Translations under genes and position numbers: made by a program
Shown: positions 10,513-23,336 of the stretch, piece after piece
Layout: each line of letters begins with the position of its first letter
Position numbering within the stretch: position 1 is the stretch's first letter
The notes under the pieces: generated by a model
Databases searched by the model: none
What the model was told of the DNA's origin: nothing
What the model saw: only the letters and a program-made list of their open reading frames with translations
DNA from: Dugong dugon
Taxonomy: Eukaryota > Chordata > Mammalia > Sirenia > Dugongidae
Assembly: GCA_030035585.1 (NCBI GenBank)
Contig: CM057460.1
Coordinates: 129,936,714-130,000,713, forward strand
Direction of reading: 5' to 3'
Length of the DNA: 64,000 bases

Positions 10513-13274
10513 AGAAAATCAGTTGGATTCTTATACACCAATAAGGAGAACGATGGAAAGGAAATCAGGAAAACAATACCATTTATAATAGCCCGTAAAA
10601 AGATAAAACACTTAGGAATACATCTAACCAGGGATGTAAAAGACCTATACAAAGAAAACTACAAAACACTACTGCAAGAAACCCAAAGGGATCTACATCA
10701 ATGGAAAAACATACCATGCTCATGGATAGGTAGACTCAATATTGTGAAAATGACAATGCTACCTGAAGCAATTTACAAATACAACTCAATCCCAATCCAA
10801 ATACCAACAACATTCTTCAAAGAGATGGAAAAACTAATCGTTAACTTTACATGGAAAGGGAAGAAGCCCCGAATAGGTAAAGCACTACTGAAGAAGAAGA
10901 ATAAAGTTGGAGGACTCACACTACCTGACTTCAGAACCTAATATACAGCTACAGTAGTCAAAACAGCCTGGTACTGGTACAACGACAGATACATTGACCA
11001 ATGGAACAGAATTGAGAACCCAGATGTAAATCCATCCACCTACGGTCACCTGATCTTTGACAAGGCCCCGAAGTCCATCAAATGAGGAAAAGACAGCCTT
11101 TTTAACAAATGGTGCTGGCAAAACTGGATATATATCTTCAAAACAATGAAACAGGACACATACCTCATGCTGTATACAAAAACTACTTCAAAATGGATCA
11201 AAGACCTGAATATACAGCATAAAACTATAAAGTTCATAGAAGAAAAAATAGGATCAACACTTCAGGCCTTAATACACGGCATTAACAGGATACAAACCAT
11301 AACCATCAACACACAAACCCCAAAAGATAAGCTAGATAACCGGGATCTTCTAAAACTCAAACACCTATGCTCTTGAAAAGACTTCACCAAAAGAGTAAAA
11401 AGAGAACCTACAGACTGGGAAAAAATTTTTGGACAGTACAAGTCAGACAAAGGTCTAATCTCTGTAATCTACAAGAAAATCCAACACCTCTACAACAAAA
11501 AGACAAATAATCCTATTAAAAAATGGGTAAAGGAAATGAACAGACACTTCACCAAAGAAGACATTCAAGTGGCCAACAGACACATGAGGAAATGCTCACG
11601 ATCACTAGCCATTAGAGAAATGTAAATTAAAACCACAATGAGATACCATCTCACCCCAGCATTACTGGCACAAATCAAAAACAAATGTTGGAGGAGCTGC
11701 GGGGAGATCGGAACTCTTATGCACTGCTGGTGGCAATGCAAAATGATACAACCATTTTAGAAAATGATATGTCGCTTCCTTAGAAAGCTAGAAATAGAAA
11801 TACCATACAATCCAGCAATCCCATTCCTAGGAATATATCCTAGAGAAGTAAGAGTCATCACTCAAATATACATATGCACACCTATGTTCATGGCAGCATT
11901 GTTCACAATAGCAAAAAGATGGAAACAACCTAGATGCCCATCAACAGACGAATGGAACATACTATGGTACATACACACAATGGAGTACTATGCAATGAGA
12001 AAGAACAATGAAGCATCTCATAACATGGATGAAACTGGAGGACATTATGCTGAGTGAAATAAGTCAATCACAAAAGGACAAATATTGTATGAAATCTCTA
12101 TTGTAAACACCCATGAAAAAGTTCACACACAAAATGTAACAATCTTTGTTGGTTACCAGGGATGGAAGGGGTGGGGGTGGGAATACTAACTACGCAGTAG
12201 ATAAGTGGTATCTTGAGTGAAGGGTGAGACGGTACACAGTACAGGGGAAACCAGCACAACTTGTACAAGGGAAGGTCATGGAAGCTCCATAGACACATCC
12301 AAACTCCCTGAGGGAGTGAATTGCTGGGTGGAGGGCTGTGGGGACCATGGTCTCGGGGAGTTTCTAGCTCAATTGGCATAACACAGTTTATAAAGATAAG
12401 GTTCTACATTTTACCTTGGTGAGTAGTGTCTGGGGTCTGAAAAGCCTGTAAGCAGCCATCTATGGCTCCACTGGTCTCTTCCCTTTGGGAGCAAGGGAAA
12501 ATGAAGAGAACAGGATACAAGAAAAGATTAGTCCCAAGGACTAATGGACCACAACTACCAAGGCCTCCACCGGACCGAGTCCAGTACAGCTAGACGGTTG
12601 CCGGCTACCACTGACTGCTCTGACCTGGATCACAACACAGGGTTCTGGACAGAGCTTGAGAAGGATGTAGAACAAAATTCTAACTCACAAAAAAAAGACC
12701 AGATTTACTGGCCTAAAGGACACTGGAGAAACCCCGAGAGTATGGCCCCCATACCCTTTTAGTTCAGTGGTGAAGTCATCTCTGAGGTTCACCATTCAGC
12801 CTGGGAGTGGACAGCCCCATAAAACCAAATGGAACTAATGAGGTACAGCAGTCCAGGGACAAGGGACAGAAAGCAGAAGGGGACAGGGAAGCTGGTGATA
12901 GGGAACCCAAGGTTGAGAAAGGATAGTGTTGATGTGTTGTGAGGTTGCTAACCATTTTCATAGGGCAACATGTGTACTAACTGTTAAATGAGAAACTATT
13001 TTGTTCTGTAAGCCTTCATCTAAAGTGAGAATAGCAGCACAATTGGAAGAGCATAGTCAATGTCACTGAACTGTGCATGTAGAAATTTTTGAAATGGTGT
13101 ATCTTTGGCTATGTATATTTTCACTGAAAAAAAAGGTCGAGAAAGGAGAGGGTTGACATGTTGTGGGGTTATTAACCAATGTCATAAAACAATATGTGTA
13201 CTACTGTGTCATGAGAAACTATTTGTCCTGTAAGCCTTCACCTGAAGTACAATAAAAAGGGGAAAAAAAAAAAA
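10513..13274 (+). mobile_element. 5'-truncated L1: ORF2 C-terminal part and 3' UTR
   Basis: ORF2-like sequence runs from 10513 to about 12057. It includes the post-RT region (MKMTMLPEAIYKYNSIPIQI at 10744) and the C-terminal domain with the LFTIAKRWKQPRCPSTDEWN segment near 11900. The frame is broken by stops, as at 10939 and 11083. The 3' UTR follows from 12058 with its internal A-rich spacer near 13125 and final A-tail at 13262-13274. It encodes no complete reverse transcriptase. It sits between pieces of another L1. Confidence 0.85.
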
Positions 13275-14968
13275 AGATTTCACCAGAAGAGTAAAAAGAC
13301 GACCTACACACTGGGAAAAAATTTTTGGCTACGACAAATCCAATCAGCGTCTAATCTCTAAAATCTACAAGATACTGCGAAAACCTCAACAACAAAAAGA
13401 CAAATAACCCAATTAAAAAATGGGCAAAGGATATTAACAGGCACTTCATCAAAGAAGATATTCAGGTGGTTAACAGACACATGAAGAACTGCTCACGATC
13501 ATTAGCCATTAGAGAAATGCAGACCAAAATTACAATGAGATATCATCTCACCCCAACAAGGTTAGTGTTAACCCAAAAAGCACAAGATGGAGAGACTAGA
13601 ACACTTATACACTGCTGGTGGGAATGTGAAATGGTAGAACCACTTTGGAAATCTATCTGGCGCTTCCTTAAAAAGCTAGAAATAGAAGTACCATACGACC
13701 ATACGATCCAGCTATCCTGCTCCTTGGAATATATCCTAGAGAAATAAAAGGCGTCACATGAATAGATATATGCACATCCATGTTCACTGCAGCACTGTTC
13801 ACAATAGCAAAAAGATGGAAACAACCTAGGTGCCCATCAACGGACAAATGGATAAACAAATTATGGTATATCCACACAATGAAATAACCATGCAATGATA
13901 AAAGAACAATGATGAAGCCGTGAACTATAACATGGAGGAAGCTGGAGGTCATTATGCTGAGTGAATTTAGTCAGTCACAGAAGGACAAATATTGTATAAG
14001 ACCACTATTATAAGAACTCAAGAAAAGGTTTAAACGCGGAAGAAAACATTCTTTAATGGTTACGAGGGTGGGGAGGGAAGGTGAGGATTATTTACTAACT
14101 AAATAGTACGTAAGAATTATCTTAGGTGAAGAGGATGACACACACTACAGGGGAAGTCAGCACAACTGGACGAAACCAAAGCTAAGAAGTTTCCTGAATA
14201 CAATCAAACACTTTGAGGGACAGAGTAGTAGGGATAGGGGTCTGGGGACCATGCTTTCAGGGGACATCTAGGTCAACTGGCACAACAAAGCTTATTAAGA
14301 AAATGTTCTGCATCCTACTTTGGTGAATGGCATCTGGGGTCTTAAAAGCTTGCAAGCGGCCATCTAAGATGCATCGATTGGTCCCAACCACCTGGACTAA
14401 TGGAGAATGAAGAACACCAAAAACACAAGGAAAGTATTAGCCCAAGAGACAGAAAGGGCCACATAAACTAGGGACTTCATAACCCTCAGACCAGAAGAAC
14501 TAGATGATGCCTGGCTACCACCAATGACCACCCTGACAGGTAACACAACAAAGAGTCCCAGATGGAGCAAGAGAAAAGGTGGGGTGCAGAACTCAGATTC
14601 TAGTAAGAATACCAGACTTAATGGTCTGAGACTGGAGGAACCCCAGAAAGCATGGCTCCTGGATTCTCTATCAGCCCAGAACTAAAACAATTTCGGAGGT
14701 CAACTCTTCAGACAGGGATTGGACCGGTCTGTGGGACATAAAGTGTTACTTGTGAGGAGTGTGCCTCTTAGCTCAAACAGATACAAGAGACTAAATGGGC
14801 AGCTTCTGTCCAGAAGTGAGATGGGAAGGCAGAGAGGGTTAGGAGCTGGTTGAATGGAAATGGGGAATCAGGGGTGGAAAGGAGGAGTGTGCTGTCACAG
14901 TATGGGGAGAGCAATTAGAGTCACATAACAATGTATGTATAAATTTTTGTACGGGAAAAAATAAAAAC
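13275..14968 (+). mobile_element. L1 ORF2 tail and 3' UTR (outer element, second 3' UTR class)
   Basis: ORF2 C-terminal codons begin at agatttcaccagaagagtaa and continue in broken frames to about 13975. A 3' UTR of another class follows, marked by cagcacaactggacgaaacc at 14159. The same class occurs at 37193-38049 and, antisense, at 19425-20260. The element ends at 14968 in an A-rich tail against the right TSD copy (14969-14981). Confidence 0.8.
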
Positions 14969-14981
14969 AAACCCCAACCCC

Positions 14982-16030
14982 TCTGAAATGTATTATCAGA
15001 TTTTATTACCCTTATCCTCCTTGTTGACACTATTCATCTCCAGTCACCTGCCCTCACTTATTGATGAATCTGGCACTTAGTTCACTATTTCCTACTTTCC
15101 ACTACTACTCTTATTATTCATGGGGACTTCCACACCCCATAGGTAATCCACCAATTCCATAGCCTCTTGATTCTTTGACTATCCTAGCTCTTAAGCATCT
15201 ATTCCTCTACCAAACCTCAGCATCATTTCTATGGTCACACACTGGATATTGTCATCAGTAATAACTATACTGCCTTTGAAATCTCAAACTTCCTTTCCTC
15301 TGACCCTTATCTTCCATCTTATTCACTCTAGAATCCTCACTTCAGTAACTCTCTGACTTCATTTAGACCTCTAATCAATGACCCTACCAATTTTTCACTA
15401 TCAATGGCCCAGAGGTCCTCCTTCCCTAGCCTAGATTCTATTTCTTATCTTTATACCAGGACTCTGCTGATACAGTAGTTAAGAGCTCAGCTGCTAACCA
15501 AAAGGTTGGTAGTTCGAATCCAGCAGGCACTCCTTGGAAACCCTATGCAGCAGTTCTACTCTGTCCTATAGGGTTGCTATGAGTTGGAATCAACTCAATG
15601 GCAATGGGTTTTTTTCAAATCTGTATACAGTACCACCCCTATACTGTACCACCCCTAATTTCCTTACCCTTTCTTCTTTCCTTGTATCATCTAACAACAC
15701 ACTAACCCAAATTATCTGCTTACTGTAGGACTATCCACCACAGCAGAATGGGGACCAAAAAAAAAAAAAAATCACATAACCATGCTGACCAGACCCACTT
15801 CAAATTTATAATCATACATATGAGCAGAGCACACAACAGTGCCAAATAATCCTATTCTCTTCTCTAGTAAATCCACCCTCTTCAAGTCCTCATACATACA
15901 TCTCAACATCCCCCCATCACTTAGATGATGACTGCTACTTTGACTGAAAAAAAAAAGCAGATGAAAATCATCTCCTATTTTTAGTTCAAGTAATTCCACC
16001 AACCTACCCATATCTCTATCCTTAATAGTA
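14982..16030 (+). mobile_element. Old L2-like LINE remnant (interrupted)
   Basis: C/T-rich sense sequence resembles the part of mammalian L2 upstream of the reverse transcriptase, including tgactgctactttgactgaa near 15928. It is broken by an AfroSINE at 15459-15614. Its left part appears to lie before the L1 composite. Frames are destroyed. Confidence 0.4.
15459..15614 (+). mobile_element. AfroSINE, sense
   Basis: The sequence runs from ggactctgctgatacagtag to the 3' block ctatgagttggaatcaactc. A T-rich tail follows at 15608. Confidence 0.9.
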
Positions 16031-16506
16031 CCTATCTTAAAAAAACAACATTAGCCCATATATTCTTCTCTTTGCTGCTGAATACCAGGTATATTTATAT
16101 ATTGAAAATTAAATATTTATTATATTTTAATAATGGGATTATTGAGAATTGCCAACAAAATACAGCATTTACATTTTAAAAAATTCAAATAACTTTTATC
16201 AATAAAAGATAGTAAAAAAAAAATTATCCAAAATAACTATTCAGCCATTAATGATTTAACTATTTCTTTTAAAATGGAAATGAAGTAAAAAATTATACTA
16301 GTAATGTATTGAATTATTTAATATTATCAGTCATAAATGTTTACTTAATTCTAAGTAGAAACTATTAGTATATCCCATCAGCAAAGACATTAATATATTC
16401 TAGGATAAAATGATGACCAATATTCTCAAAAGTAATGAAATCAATCAGCAAAAATGAGAAAAGTGACGTCATAATCCATTTTTCCTACTTTAACCTACTG
16501 AATAAA
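16031..16506. other. AT-rich sequence, nothing recognised
   Basis: I see no gene or confident repeat in this stretch. Several short A/T runs are present. Confidence 0.6.
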
Positions 16507-16693
16507 TAGCTCCTGGGTACAGCAAGCAGTTAAGTGCTAGGTTGCTAACTGAAAGATTGGAGGTTTGAGTCCACCCAGAAGTGCCTCAGAAGAAAGGCCT
16601 GCCAAACTATTCTGAAAAATTAGCCATTGAGAGCCCTATGGAGCACAGACCTACTCTGACACACATGGGGCTAGTTCGAAGGCAGCTAACAAC
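16507..16693 (+). mobile_element. AfroSINE variant with longer internal segment, sense
   Basis: The start agctcctgggtacagcaagc and tRNA-like part are followed by gtgcctcagaagaaaggcct, an internal block also seen at 59500-59672 and 60515-60712. The copy ends in ggcagctaacaacaac. It represents a SINE subfamily distinct from the common short form. Confidence 0.8.
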
Positions 16694-19405
16694 AACACAG
16701 AAACACTAAATTAAACTATCGGTCACTTTGTTAATATATTTCACGTTAAAGATAACCATTACTTCTATTAATCTTTACTTTTACCTCATTCACTAAATGG
16801 TTTTTTTCTTTTATAGAAGACCACACATGTCCTGCATGAAAGCATCTGTCATTGTTTGCCACATGGAATTTTAATGTGCAAGAGTTCTGAGAGTTACTAA
16901 AAAGTAAGTATTATGATACAATGTTAGAATACTGCTTCATTTCTATAATTGTAGAAAACAATTCCAGAAATTGAAAATTTACATTTTATATCCAAAATCA
17001 AGGCTTTACATGTGCATCTAAAAATGTTTCTCCATTAATTTTATCAAGAACAAAGCAACTTAAATAAAATTTTTTAATAAAGCTAAAATAGTACACAATT
17101 GTATTTACAAAATCTGATGGTCATATTGTAAAGTATTGCCCACTTTTCATATTAACTCATACTTACCCATAAAACTACATTTAGACAAAAAAGCAAAAGA
17201 TATTACATCTGGTAAATAACACATTTGGGGCAAAAATTTGCAAATGCTATTAGAATGCAAAATGAAGGAGGGGTACATCTATGACAAAAATAATCCTGAA
17301 GCAGATATACTTTTTTAAATGTTTTAATTCCTTAATAAAGTTCTAAATTAAAAAAAGTAAACTAGTATAATTGGTTATTCAAAGGATATCTAGAACTATT
17401 TTTTTTAAGTCTCTTACTTTTGAAAGGGATTTAAAAAAAAATAATTCTTATGCTGTCAATTCAAGTGAACATCATTAAAACACTTATAAATATTACTTGT
17501 TTCTCTAATATGCTTTGGTTAGTTTCAATAGAATAAGGGAGCCAAGTAATCAGTAGGGTCTAAAAAATCAGGGAGCACTACCTAAATTCTTGCACAAATT
17601 TTAAATATAAAATTGTACTGTCAAGACCACCACAGGATCTTTCACAAAGAAAAATATTTATGTAAGGATGTGAATAATTTCCAAAAATAACAAGAGCTAG
17701 TACACAGGATAAGGGCAGTAAAAAAGAAGAGAGGATAGTGAGGTGATGAGAGAGAGAGAGAAGGAGCCTGGGAAGGAGGAAGAAAGAGTGAAAGGAGAGG
17801 ACAGAGAATATGCTTTAAACAAATCCAGTAAGCAAAAATTTAGATTGGACAAATTAAGAAGTAGTGATACATTCTACAAAAAGATCTGTTGATAGGATGC
17901 AATTAAATGAAAAGTCTCATTACATCTAACACACAGTGTTATTTATTTATAAAAAATATACTTTCGTATCTATTTTTCAGGAATAAATCTGCATGGTAAA
18001 GTTAAGTACAGTTTTACAAAACTTTTGAGTTCACTAAATTATACCAATGTTTTTACTTATAACATCAATAAAATTTACTTTTATACCACTGGCAATTGTA
18101 TCCAAGGGTCAACAATTCACCTCCGTGAAACTCAGCATTAGGATTCTCTAAGAACACCACCACATTTTTAAAGAGCCTATTTAAGGCAATAAATGGGAGT
18201 ATGTAAAAGAACTGCAGCAGTTATGCACAAGTGCTCTTCTACATAATCCACTAGCAGCGGTGATAGTGAGGAGCTTGCTTCTCTCCAAAATTTTATTAAA
18301 AATGCCCTAACATTGTAATAGTCATGGCTAAGGAAAACGTTGGGTTTGAAGTCTTAAAGATATAACTCTCATGCTCCATATAAGAGGACTTCTGTCCAAG
18401 CTGTAGAAAGCTGACAAGCACAGTGACTTATTTCACACACTGTAGTTCTCAATCCTCCCACCAGTCACATTAAAGAGAACTCCCAAAATAATACCACTCA
18501 TTGCACTGTGATTCTCAACCCACCACGAACGAGCTGACTAAAAGCATAGTCCCTTTGGGTATGAGAGAATACTATCCTCTGAGTTACACCAAGTAAATAA
18601 CAACTCAGGACACAATCTACCCCCTTCAAAATGCTTTTAGAATATATATGTAAAGCCTACTATCACCTACAAATGCACAAAATCTGGAACTATTCCAGGC
18701 AAATCAGGCAAATATAAAGCATTACAATTTAAAAGTCAACTAATTCAATAAAAAAGTAACAATTTTCAAAAGCCAGATGAAATTTGCAGTTAAATTACTC
18801 ACATAATAATAGTTTAAAAAACTTACATAAAGCTGCTTAATGAAAGCAGGTGACAGATATGACATGCACTGTATACTAAACATTAAATGAAATCACCTTA
18901 AGAGCTCAGTAAAAAATTAGTAGAAGGTTAATTTGAAAATTATATATACTTTCTTAAAGAAAATTTTATACATTTTCAAACACACTAAATTTCAAGGTTC
19001 AAAAATACCCTAAAATGTTTTTAAAAGATAAAAGTAGCAATTGTTTTTAAAATTCAACACAAGTAAACAATATTGAGATAAAAATAGTGTCTTGTGTAGG
19101 AATTTTCTTTAAAAAAGGCACTAAGAATGGATAAAGGACATTTGGGACATTTAATTTCAACATAAAAAAATTACTGCAAGATGCTTTTAACCCATCTGTT
19201 AAGAAATGATTCTATATTATTATGTATTATTTTTTCTGTATTATACCTAAACACTCAGTATTAGGTGTTTTAGACTATAAATGTACTAACTTGCTTTTAA
19301 ATCCAAAAAAAGCCAACAGAGGAAGACAGAAACCTAATTTTTGTTTAACATTTAAAAATATTTTCTGCATAGTTTCCCCAAACATTCATTAGCATTCTAA
19401 TTGTG
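16694..19405. other. 2.7 kb repeat-poor AT-rich stretch downstream of DTWD2
   Basis: I recognise no SINE, LINE or LTR here, in contrast with the flanks. A short purine run (GA-rich) lies at 17745-17820. No long ORF and no splice-flanked exon is apparent. It may be ordinary unique intergenic DNA or part of a long DTWD2 3' UTR; the sequence alone does not decide. Confidence 0.5.
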
Positions 19406-19424
19406 ACCAGCATTGTAACTTTTT

Positions 19425-21690
19425 CTTCTTTTATTGTGCTTTAGGTGAAAGTTTACAGCTCAAGTTAATTTTTCATACAAAAATTTATACACATATTGTT
19501 AGTTGCAACCCCTATAATGTGACAGCACACTCCCCCTTTCCACCTCGGGTTTCCTGTGTCCATCCAACCAGCTCCTGTCCCTTCCTGTCCTCTCATCCTA
19601 CCTCCGGGCAGGAGTCGCCCATTTGGTCTTGTGTATCTGCTTAAGCTAAGAAGCACACTCTTCATGAGCATTATTTTGTTTTATAGCCCAATCTGACCTT
19701 TGTCTGAAGTGTGGGCTTCTGGAATGGTTTTAGTTCCGGGTTAACAGAGTGTCACTGGGCCATGGCTTTGGGGGTTCCACCAGTCTCAGTCAGACCGTTA
19801 AGTCTGGTCTTTTCACATGAATTTGAGTTCTGCTTCACACTTTTCTCCCACTTTGTCTGGGACTTTCTGTTCTGTTCCCCGTCAGGGTGGTCCATTGGTG
19901 GTAGCTGGGCACCATCTAGATCTTCTGGTCTCAGGCTGATGGAGTCTCTGGTTGATGTGGCCCTTTCTGTCTCTTGGGCTAATATTTTCCTTGTTTCTTT
20001 GGTGTTCTTCATTCTCCTTTGCTCCAAGTGGATTGGGATCAATTGATGCATCTTAGATGGCCGCTTGCAAGCTTTTAAGACCCCAGACACTACTGACCAA
20101 AATGGGATGCAGAACATTTTCTTAATAAACTTTGTTATGCCAGTTGACCTAGATGTCTCTTGACAGCATCGTCCCCAGATGCCTGCCCCTGCTACTCTGT
20201 CCCTCAAACTGTTTGGTTGTATTCAGAAAACTTCTTAGCTTTTGGTTTAGTCCAGTTGCACTGACTTCCCCTATAATGTATGTTGTCCTTCCCTTCACCT
20301 AAGATAATTCTTGTCTACTATCTAGTTAGTGAATAACCCTCACCCTCCCTCCCCACCCTCATAACCATCAAATAATGTTTTCTTCTATGTTTAAACCTTT
20401 TCTTGAGTTGTTATAATAGTGGTCTCATATAATACTTGTCCTTTTGCGATTGACTAATTTCACTCAGCATAATGCTTTCCAGATTCCTCCATTTATGTTT
20501 CGAGGATTCATCGTTATTCTTTATTGTTGCATAGTATTCCATTGTGTGGATATACCATAATTTGCTTATCCATTCATCCATTGATGGGCACCTAGGTTGT
20601 TTCCATCTTTTTGCTATTATGAACACTGCTACAGTGAACATGGGTGTGCATATATCCGTTCATGTGACGGCTCTTATTTCTCTAGGATATATCCCAAGGA
20701 GTGGGATTGCTGGAAGGTATGGTACTTCTATTTCTAGCTTTTTAAGGAAATGCCAAATCGATTTCCAAAGTGTTTGTACCATTTTACATTCCCATCAACA
20801 GTGTATAAGTGTTCCAGTCTCTACATAACCTAACATTTATTATTTTGTGTTTTTTGGATTGATGCTAGCCTTGTTGGGGTGAGATGGTATCTCATTGTAG
20901 TTTTGATTTGCATTTCTCTAAAGGCTAATGATCATATTTCCTCATGTATCTGTTAGCTGCCTGAATGTTTTCTTTGGCCAAGTGCTTGTTCACATCCTTT
21001 GCCCATTTTTTAATTGGGTTCTTTGTCTTTTTTTTGTTGTTGTTGAGGTTTTGCAGTATCTTGAAGATTTTAGAGATTAGACCCTGATCGGATTTGTTGT
21101 AACCAAATTATTTTTCCCAGTCTGTAGGTTGTTTTTTTACTCTTTTGGTGAAGTCTTTTGATGAGCACAGTTGTTTGATTTTTAGGAACTCCCAGTTACC
21201 TAGTTTCTCTTCTAGTGTTTCTGCATTGTTAGCAATGTTTTATATTCTGTTTATGCCATGTATTAGGGCTCCTAGTGTTGTCCCTATTTTTTCTTCCATG
21301 GTCTTTATCGTTTTCGATTTTATATTTAGGTCTTTCATCCATTTTGAGTTAGTTTTTGTGCAGGTGTGAGGTATGGGTCTTGTTTGAATTTTTTGCAGAT
21401 GGATATCCAGTTATGCCAGCACCATTTGTTAAAGAGACTGTCTTTTCCCCAGTTAATGGACTTTGGGCCTTTGTCAAATATCAGCTGCTCACAGATGGAT
21501 GAATTTATGTCTGGATTCTCAATTCTGTTCCATTGGTCTATGTATCTGTTGTTATACCAGTACCAGGCTGTTTTGACTACCGTGGCGGTATGATAGGTTC
21601 TAAAATCAGGTAGTGTGAGGCCTCCCACTTTGTTCTTCTTCTTCAGTAATGCTTTACTTATCCAGGGCCTCTTCCCTTTGCATATGAGTA
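19425..21690 (-). mobile_element. L1, antisense, 5'-truncated, with ORF2 C-terminal part
   Basis: Read on the minus strand, broken ORF2 runs from about 21680 to 20400. It contains [20 protein letters not shown] near 21628 and AVFIIAKRWKQPRCPSMDEW near 20630. The second-class 3' UTR follows, ending near 19430 in a T-rich stretch (the A-tail). Candidate TSD copies are accagcattgtaacttttt (19406-19424) and accagaattataattttta (21691-21709), with four mismatches in 19. Stops in every frame show it is dead. Confidence 0.87.
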
Positions 21691-21790
21691 ACCAGAATTA
21701 TAATTTTTAATAAAGGTCTAATATAGGTCAACAATAAATAAATAGGAAAACTGAGAAATAACGACTGGTGTCGGCTTATGTAACACACAC

Positions 21791-21953
21791 ACAACACCAA
21801 ACCAGCTGCCACTGACTTGATTCCAACTGATAGCGACCCTATAGGACAGAGAAGAACTGCCCCATAGGGTTTCCAAGGAGCACCTGGTGGATTCAAACTG
21901 CCAACCTTTTGGTTAGCAGCTGTAGCCCTTAACCACTATGCCACCAGGGTTTC
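21791..21953 (-). mobile_element. AfroSINE, antisense, with TSD
   Basis: The reverse-complement body ends at ccaccagggtttc. Flanks cttatgtaacacacac (21775-21790) and cttatgtaacagacac (21954-21969) form a 16-bp TSD with one mismatch. Confidence 0.92.
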
Positions 21954-22433
21954 CTTATGTAACAGACACGCATAAAATATACATTAAACTTACTCTTAAA
22001 TTGCATGTTTTGACTTTTACAACTTAGGGCTGGATGCTGGAAACTCTAGAAGTCATAAAAACGAAATACAGAGATCTCTTCTAGCCAAAATGTGTATGCA
22101 ATTACAGTAGACTGAAATTAAATATAAATGTACACTACATACGTCTCCTATACAAACTCTCAGTGAATATTTGCCCAAGTGGGAGAGAATTTGTTCGCTC
22201 AAATTGAAAGCTTTTGCCAATTAAAAACATGTAAACGCCCTAGTTACAGAAATATGTTCTCAAAATTACAGGTGTATTATAGTCTACTTTGGTTATTTAC
22301 ATATGAAAACATCAACTAAACTGGTTTATCACTGAGTCATTAAACTTTTTCAATGAATATTGAAAAATAAAAACTTATACAGAGGGACTGAAAATGAAAA
22401 TGTGGGTTATTTCAAAATTACATTCACTAATTA

Positions 22434-22597
22434 GTTGTTGTTGTTCGGTGCTGTCCAGTTGGTTCCAACTCACAGTGACCTTATAGGACAGAGTAGAACT
22501 GTCCCACACGGTTTCCAAAGAGCATCTGGTAGATTCAAACTGCCAACCTTTTGGTTAGCAGCCGTAGCTCTTAACCACTGTGCCACCAGGGCTCCAG
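22434..22597 (-). mobile_element. AfroSINE, antisense, near the DTWD2 3' end
   Basis: The body is the reverse complement, from a ttgttgttgtt tail at 22434 to ccaccagggctcca at 22597. It lies just past the candidate DTWD2 poly(A) signal in the direction of transcription. It is in sense orientation relative to DTWD2. Confidence 0.92.
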
Positions 22598-22653
22598 CTG
22601 CATTCAAGTTTAGTCCCTAAAGAATATTTAATTTCATTATTCTGTTTTACTAT

Positions 22654-22659
22654 TTTATT
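22654..22659 (-). terminator. Candidate polyadenylation signal (AATAAA) for DTWD2
   Basis: On the minus strand AATAAA occurs at 22659-22654, about 507 bp after the stop codon. It is the first perfect hexamer I noticed downstream. An antisense AfroSINE begins about 57 bp further on, at 22597. A longer 3' UTR running into the repeat-poor stretch below 19400 is possible, so this is only a candidate. Confidence 0.3.
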
Positions 22660-23165
22660 GAAATGAACAAGTTCAATCTAAATTACTTGATTATCATTAT
22701 TTTCTTTTGTTACTTATTTCAAATCATAAAGTTCATGAACAAGATTGCAAAGTTGTGTAAGTATCCTCTATTACAGGTCTACACTTAATTACCAATAAAC
22801 ATTAATGGAAACAATTCTACAAAACATTGTTCTAGGCACAATTTCCTTCTGTTTTATAAACAATAACTTCTAACCCAGCTCAACTACTGATCACATTTTA
22901 AATTAGGGATTTGAAAAAAAATGTATTAGAGGCACATTTTCAAAAGCAAATACAGTATGAAATCTTGCTTTTCACTGAGCCAGTGAATTTTTGTTTTGTT
23001 TTGTTTTTATGGCTATTTGGTTTACTTCATTCTTCTGGGCAAGATTAGTATACAACTCTCATTCTTCTTATAAACAATCAAAAACCCATGAGTCAAACTG
23101 TATGAAAATCTAATGCGATATTTTCAGCTGAAGACAAGTAAACTAGCACCATAGGAACAATTGTT

Positions 23166-23336
23166 CTAAATTTTAATACTGTTCATTAACAGTTCCATTT
23201 TCCTGAGTTTGCGTTTGTTCTTTGGCATGGGTTTAGGATATAATCCATTTTTCAGAAGATGTTCCTTGCTGAGGCGAATTTTAGCACCATGCTGAAGCTG
23301 GAAAGAGCACAAAGCTTGAAGAGGTCGAAGCAAAGT
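23166..23336 (-). CDS. DTWD2: DTWD2 last coding exon (C-terminus, with stop)
   Basis: DTWD2 is an S-adenosylmethionine-dependent enzyme of the DTW/TDD family. It adds the 3-amino-3-carboxypropyl group to uridine (acp3U) in the D-loop of cytosolic tRNAs (family knowledge). This exon encodes 56 residues and a TAG stop at 23168-23166. It begins [12 protein letters not shown] and ends in a lysine/arginine-rich tail, [19 protein letters not shown], before the last three residues; a basic tail suits a tRNA-binding enzyme (inference). The acceptor reads, on the minus strand, a run of T then CGTTACCAG immediately before ACT at 23336. The junction is phase 0 and joins the penultimate exon in frame as ...YIQE/TLLRP..., which matches the DTWD2 protein as I remember it. 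No frameshift or stop interrupts it. The SPOUT-like catalytic part with the DTW motif lies in exons outside the window. Identity is from recognition, not alignment. Confidence 0.93.
   Translation of the reverse strand, partial: TLLRPLQALCSFQLQHGAKIRLSKEHLLKNGLYPKPMPKNKRKLRKMELLMNSIKI

Noticed and set aside
19752..20207. 151-codon minus-strand open frame as a gene
   Set aside because: It lies wholly within an L1 3' UTR on the sense strand of that L1. Related sequence at 14165-14700 and 37200-37750 carries stops at equivalent places.
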